Source: CAZPHU01 sp964586285
GTDB taxonomy: Bacteria > Fibrobacterota > Chitinivibrionia > Chitinivibrionales > CAYFVL01
Direction: 5' to 3'
Length of the DNA stretch: 64,000 nucleotides
Assembly: GCA_964586285.1 (NCBI GenBank)
Contig: CAZPHU010000006.1
Location: forward strand, 5,494 to 69,493
A program made the translations under genes and the position numbers. This document shows, one piece after another, positions 59,822 through 64,000 of the stretch. The notes under the pieces are model-generated. The model did not search any database, was not told the origin of the DNA, and saw only the letters and a program-made list of their open reading frames with translations. Position 1 is the stretch's first letter. Each line of letters starts with the position of its first letter.

Positions 59822-62800
59822 TTACCGCAGCGGATAAAGCAGTGTTTTTCGAAATACAAGCCCCGAGGAATCTGTTCCAACCAAAATGTACATCCCATGG
59901 GCTATACCGGAGGGAATCGGCATATTCACAAATGAATATTCTTTGTTGGAAAGACGACTAAAACGGTTTTGTGCTACAGTTCTGCCGTTGGGCATAATCA
60001 TTTTTACGGTAAGCTCATTATTTTTCCACACTGTCGCAGGCAGACCGATGGAAAGCAAGCCTTTTTGGCATCTGTATTGTATCTGCCGTGGTGAGGCTGA
60101 GACTTTTGAACGCGCAACGGGCATTGAAGATGTAGCAACTACCCATGCATGGGTAGCCGAATCGAAAGTGTACGCCCCCAACATGTAACCATAATTACCC
60201 ACCAGTTCCTCTTTCCCATCGTTATTAACATCTGCACACCGAATACTTTGATACCGTATCGGCTTATCCCAACCTCCCCAGCAGGACCATCTCGGCCCGT
60301 TGGGCAACTCCTGCCATCCATCCTCCCGCGAGTATTTCCATGCCACAATACCTCCCGAACCGCGGGCAAGCACCTCTTTGGCGCCGTTGCCGTCGATGTC
60401 TCCCGCCTGGATTGTCCGATAGAATCGCTCTGAATTCCACCTTTGTTCATCAGACCACTCAGGTCCACTGGGTAGCTCCTGCCATCCATCCTGATGGTAT
60501 TTCCATGCGACAATACCGGCGGCACTTCGTGCGAGCAACTCCTCCTTCTTGTCGCCGTCTATATCCGCGGTCTGAATGGTTGTATAGTATTGAGCATTAT
60601 TCCAACTCCCGTCATCAGTCCAGGCCGGCCCGCGTCCAAGCTCTTTCCACCTGTTTTCAGCATACTCCCAAACATGCATACCCGCGCTTCCGCGGGCAAG
60701 CAGCTCTGCGGCACCGTCGCCGTCAATATCCGCTGCCTGTATAGTTTCATAATATTCGGCTTTTTTCAAATAATCGCTCTTCGACCAACCCGGCAAAGAA
60801 TCCTTCCAGATCAGATGCCATTCACCAGAAGTATGCTGGAAAACAGCTACTGCTGAGCTGTCTCTGGCGAGGAGTTCATAACCGCCGTCCCCATCGATGT
60901 CGGCATACTGGATAGTATGATAATTCAAATCATCCTCTGTTTCGACCTGCTCTGCATCATCGGGAATCGACACATGGCCAAGACGATGGAAATTATTACC
61001 CTCACCATAGCCGTAAATTACCCGAAGCGGCAGAGACATATCGGTTTCCTTAACCTTTTTATAGCTGATAGAAAATTGTACGCTGCTATCAGGATCTATA
61101 AATGCTATGCTTGGCATAATTTCTTCAATTATTTCGTAGGAATGATAATTGTCTTTGACCGAGTTTTTCTCAACCTTTACCGTGGTCTTAAAGTCACGCT
61201 CAGACACATTTTTGACCGTCAGGGTGCAGACTATTGTATCGCCTGTTTTCGGAGATTGAATGTAATTTGAAAGTGTCGTTTCGAATGCGACGGCCGGTTT
61301 GGTGCCGGGTTCATGGGGGCCCGATGAATAACTTTCTTCCTCATCGCACTGGAATATCAGCAGACCCAGCCGCTCATCTTTATATACTTTCCCCTTGAAA
61401 AAATCATAATTGTCATCATCACACAATGTATAAGTGAAAGTCTTAGACTCAGTTGAACTTTTCTCCCAAGTCACACCGCTTTCGACACTCAATTCAATAT
61501 CATTACTGACCGATACAAAACACTTGGATACTTTAAGATTTTGGTAAAACCCTACCTTCAAATTAAACGCCTGCTTAGAAGTCTTTGTGCTGATTTCCTC
61601 TATTTTAATTGTTTGTTCTGTATTTATTCCCCCGCTGAATTCGAAGGGCCCTTGGTACGCAAGTCCTTTTTGCTTTACCCCCGTAATTGCCCATCCAGAG
61701 TCGCGCAATTCGATTTCCTTGGCATAGAGTTCCCTAAGGTTGTTTATTACGTCTCGTCCAAAGAGTGTGTCTTTTTCGAATTCTTGTATCAATTCTTGTA
61801 TTGTCATTTCCCGCCATGCTGCAGGCTTACTGGATATGAACTGGATATCTGTGACAAATCCATCGGGAACGTTATCATTATTTGTTAGCGCAGGTATGAC
61901 TGAGCCGAGATTGTTTAGGCGCGGACGGGCGATTAACAATGCAATTACTGTTATATCCTGAACAAGAGCATAATCTTGCCCGCCTGAAATTGTAGTTTCG
62001 GTTGTAAGCGTTCTCTGTGTTTCTGTAGTCCAGGCCCCAGAGGTACTGGCATCTATTGAAAAGCCGATTTCGGCTTCCAGACCAAATCCTTTTGTAAATA
62101 CACTCGGCTCCAAACTGGCACCTAAACCTACTCTATGGTGTCCGGCTATACCGGCTGAAATAGTACGTGATTCTTTAATTGTGTAGCTTTCACTGTTACT
62201 GGCTTTCGATTGGTCGCCTGGAGGCGCATAGCAAATAGATAATATCTGCGGCACTTTGAACTCATCATATATAGGCACGGTGTCGTTATCCTGGTGCACT
62301 AGACTGCCCGGGTACAAAAGCTTTTTTGAAAGGCTGTCCGCAGCCTGGGAACCACCAATAGAAATCCCAAAATCGGCGACCTCTCCATGCACCTTGAATT
62401 TAAACTCCTCTATGTCCTCAAAATAATGCTTAGACCAATAAACACTAGAGTTAATAAGTCTTTTCAAGTCGATAGCCCTCGTAGTATCAGCGGAAGTAAC
62501 TGGCTTGGCAGTATCGCCATCAAAAATCATCTTTATCGTAAATGCATTTGGAATAGTATCATAAATGAGACCATTGGACTGCCTTGATACGGGGTCAAGG
62601 CGGATATCAAACGTGTGCCATCTAGATGCGTCCGTGAAAAAAAACTTATCGAAGGTGAGATCCACCGTATCACATTCAGATCTTTCACTGTCTCTAACAA
62701 AATTTATTAGACGTATTCCATTAGATCCCTTCCTGTGAATTGAGAAATAATGCCAGTACTCCAAACTGTCGCTTTCCCATGGATTATAATTGTTGATTAC

Positions 62801-63394
62801 TTTGAAGGAAATGATAGTGTCGTTTTCCCCGTACGATCCTCGGAAATGCCCCTGGAAGGAGGCCTCCTTCCCAAAAAATTGCCAGGCACCCAGAAGCCCT
62901 TCCGCATTATATGGTGTAACCCAATCAAATTTTGACTTATACGTAAGGTTATTCATGGTATAATTCTCGTGGCCCTCTAGCGCCCATGGGACTATGGGAT
63001 CACCATGCTCAATGATGTTGTCGGCATATACACTGCACGCCTGGAAAACCCTGCCTTCCGTAGGTATCTCGGCAATCGCTATACCTTCATTAAACAAAGG
63101 GGACGCGCCATCGTTTTTCACCCCCCACACTTGCATTCCGGGTTTATCCATACTTGTATCTATGTCTTCTCCCCCCGGATCTCGATGTCCTGATACACTC
63201 CCAACCTTCACAATCAAGAGAATAAGCACGATGTATCGCAGGTGCGCACCAAGCCTTGCCGCTGTTTCGGGCGCCATTAGATGCCTTTTCATAAAACCAG
63301 CAAAGCCCGGCAAGGGTTGACTACCACGCATTATCCGCCAGTTCATGATTGTAAATCCCACAGACAGTAACCAGTGCAAAACAAGTCTTTTCAT
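59822..63394 (-). CDS. Giant secreted protein with five FG-GAP-like repeats and sorting-type C-terminus
   Basis: GGAGGGG lies five bases before ATG 63394. The 1190-residue product has an odd start: a first hydrophobic stretch (LVLHWLLSVGFTIMNW), then a second one (LRYIVLILLIVKVGSVSG, about 52-69) that looks like the real signal peptide; an in-frame ATG at 63292 would give a normal signal. The middle (about 100-800) is beta-rich, with a Ser/Thr-rich amphipathic part near 460-500 (TETQRTLTTETTISGG) and a Cys/Asp-rich segment near 680-710. Five repeats follow with starts near 828, 883, 939, 996 and 1051, each with a calcium-loop ADIDGDG or variant. Residues about 1105-1190 are a beta sandwich like secretion-sorting ends (GIAHGMYILVGT). 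Likely a large surface or secreted binding protein; enzymatic function is not visible. Confidence 0.82.
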   Translation of the reverse strand: MKRLVLHWLLSVGFTIMNWRIMRGSQPLPGFAGFMKRHLMAPETAARLGAHLRYIVLILLIVKVGSVSGHRDPGGEDIDTSMDKPGMQVWGVKNDGASPLFNEGIAIAEIPTEGRVFQACSVYADNIIEHGDPIVPWALEGHENYTMNNLTYKSKFDWVTPYNAEGLLGAWQFFGKEASFQGHFRGSYGENDTIISFKVINNYNPWESDSLEYWHYFSIHRKGSNGIRLINFVRDSERSECDTVDLTFDKFFFTDASRWHTFDIRLDPVSRQSNGLIYDTIPNAFTIKMIFDGDTAKPVTSADTTRAIDLKRLINSSVYWSKHYFEDIEEFKFKVHGEVADFGISIGGSQAADSLSKKLLYPGSLVHQDNDTVPIYDEFKVPQILSICYAPPGDQSKASNSESYTIKESRTISAGIAGHHRVGLGASLEPSVFTKGFGLEAEIGFSIDASTSGAWTTETQRTLTTETTISGGQDYALVQDITVIALLIARPRLNNLGSVIPALTNNDNVPDGFVTDIQFISSKPAAWREMTIQELIQEFEKDTLFGRDVINNLRELYAKEIELRDSGWAITGVKQKGLAYQGPFEFSGGINTEQTIKIEEISTKTSKQAFNLKVGFYQNLKVSKCFVSVSNDIELSVESGVTWEKSSTESKTFTYTLCDDDNYDFFKGKVYKDERLGLLIFQCDEEESYSSGPHEPGTKPAVAFETTLSNYIQSPKTGDTIVCTLTVKNVSERDFKTTVKVEKNSVKDNYHSYEIIEEIMPSIAFIDPDSSVQFSISYKKVKETDMSLPLRVIYGYGEGNNFHRLGHVSIPDDAEQVETEDDLNYHTIQYADIDGDGGYELLARDSSAVAVFQHTSGEWHLIWKDSLPGWSKSDYLKKAEYYETIQAADIDGDGAAELLARGSAGMHVWEYAENRWKELGRGPAWTDDGSWNNAQYYTTIQTADIDGDKKEELLARSAAGIVAWKYHQDGWQELPSGPEWSDEQRWNSERFYRTIQAGDIDGNGAKEVLARGSGGIVAWKYSREDGWQELPNGPRWSCWGGWDKPIRYQSIRCADVNNDGKEELVGNYGYMLGAYTFDSATHAWVVATSSMPVARSKVSASPRQIQYRCQKGLLSIGLPATVWKNNELTVKMIMPNGRTVAQNRFSRLSNKEYSFVNMPIPSGIAHGMYILVGTDSSGLVFRKTLLYPLR

Positions 63395-64000
63395 AAAGCC
63401 CCTCCAGTAAAATGTTTGAATACTGAATACTTCAATTGAACAAAAACAGATATCGCCTTCTGTGCAGACAAAATAACTGTTTAAGTCGCGGACTATGCGA
63501 AAAAACTACTGTAAAAACCGTAAAAAATTACGTTAAAACATTGATATATAACGGAGTATTATGTTGCTTTCGTGCGGCACGGGAGGAGAGTAACCGTTAA
63601 GAATGCAACTATTAACGTGACGATAACCGGCTGCACGCAATTGCAGAGCACAGCTGCTGTTGGTTTTTTCACTTTACACACAGCGTGACGGGAGTATGAA
63701 GCATAGAGCACAAAAGGGGGGCTGTGCGATCGCTAAAACGCTTCATGTAAGCAGCCCGTATAAGGGGATTGAAATGTCATTCATCCGGCAGATTGCCGTA
63801 TTTATTCAACAGATTGGTATATCAGCACAACAGATTGCACTCTTTTCACAGCAGATTGATTACAGCAGATTTTTCCTATACTTCCATAGGTTGAGCTATT
63901 TGCAGGGCAGATAATACGTTTCCTTCGGCAGATTAATTTTTTTTTTTTGGCGACAATCTGGCTAAAGTGAAAGGGGTTTCCCAGTTCCTTACATGCTTTT
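63395..64000. other. Non-coding right end of the window
   Basis: No gene is supported here. The region upstream of the FG-GAP protein gene is AT-rich without a clear promoter. The last 220 bases hold the 21-bp phased repeats listed separately and a T run of about 12 bases near 63938-63949. A short frame from ATG 63774 reads through the repeats. Confidence 0.5.
63789..63934. repeat. 21-bp phased CAGATT repeats
   Basis: CAGATT starts at 63789, 63810, 63831 and 63852, exactly 21 bases apart. After a 14-base step it recurs at 63866, then near 63908 (CAGATA) and 63929, again in multiples of 21 from each other. Read as protein, the array gives a seven-residue pattern (IQQIGIS, AQQIALF, SQQID). The spaces between are only loosely alike. 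Confidence 0.75.

Noticed and set aside
63789..63934. Possible CRISPR array
   Set aside because: The repeated part is only 6-10 bases, the period is 21 and the spaces are too short and too alike; no cas gene is in the window.

Overview
The window reads as a draft chromosome piece from a member of the Fibrobacterota, probably the Chitinispirillum/Chitinivibrio side of the phylum. The pointers are a TIGR02147/DUF4423 regulator (a family first defined as a Fibrobacter paralogous family), exported DUF2341-LamG and VWA proteins, C-terminal beta-sandwich ends on secreted proteins, and a diderm envelope (lipoproteins, Tol/Exb motor, OPX protein, putative outer-membrane barrels). One run of 100 N inside a tandem repeat marks an unfinished assembly. 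No rRNA, tRNA, CRISPR, prophage or insertion sequence was seen. The taxonomic call is inference from gene content.

Layout. 1-1303 (minus): secreted protein cut by the window edge. 1884-9643 (plus): TIGR02147 regulator followed by four exported proteins (DUF2341-LamG, a small lipoprotein, a VWA protein, an acidic-repeat protein), ended by a strong terminator. 9742-10413 (minus): triple BON protein. 10860-38854 (plus): a nearly unbroken run of about 24 genes, many overlapping by 4 bases. It begins with a MerR-type regulator, then two related putative outer-membrane barrel proteins, two very large TPR proteins (one a lipoprotein with a sugar-binding-like C-terminus), a small secreted protein, one TolQ, two different TolR proteins with a STAS protein between them, and a TonB/AgmX-like transducer. 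It passes straight into OPX, Wzc-like tyrosine kinase, methyltransferase, nine glycosyltransferases and a Wzy-like polymerase.

38888-41383 (minus): Cys-motif protein, GIY-YIG nuclease, rhomboid protease. 41865-46051 (plus): histone-H1-like double-HTH protein, MurJ flippase, dynamin-like GTPase. 46098-57237 (minus): Ser/Thr kinase with TPRs, phosphohexomutase, and a block of six soluble signalling proteins (PAS kinase-receiver, CheA, receiver, three receiver-kinases). 57679-58944 (plus): AI-2E/PerM family protein. 59015-63394 (minus): single receiver protein and a 1190-residue secreted FG-GAP protein. The right end is non-coding and carries 21-bp phased repeats.

How it may work. The set of one TolQ, two TolR, a TonB/AgmX-like protein, large TPR proteins and outer-membrane barrels parallels the Agl-Glt gliding and Nfs spore-coat machines of Myxococcus. 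There AglR is TolQ-like and AglQ and AglS are both TolR-like, and the Nfs form acts on a polysaccharide exported by the Exo system. Here motor and exporter sit in one transcription unit. The best reading is an energised trans-envelope machine that moves or anchors a newly exported surface polysaccharide, with a STAS protein as an unusual built-in regulatory part. This is inference from gene content and order.
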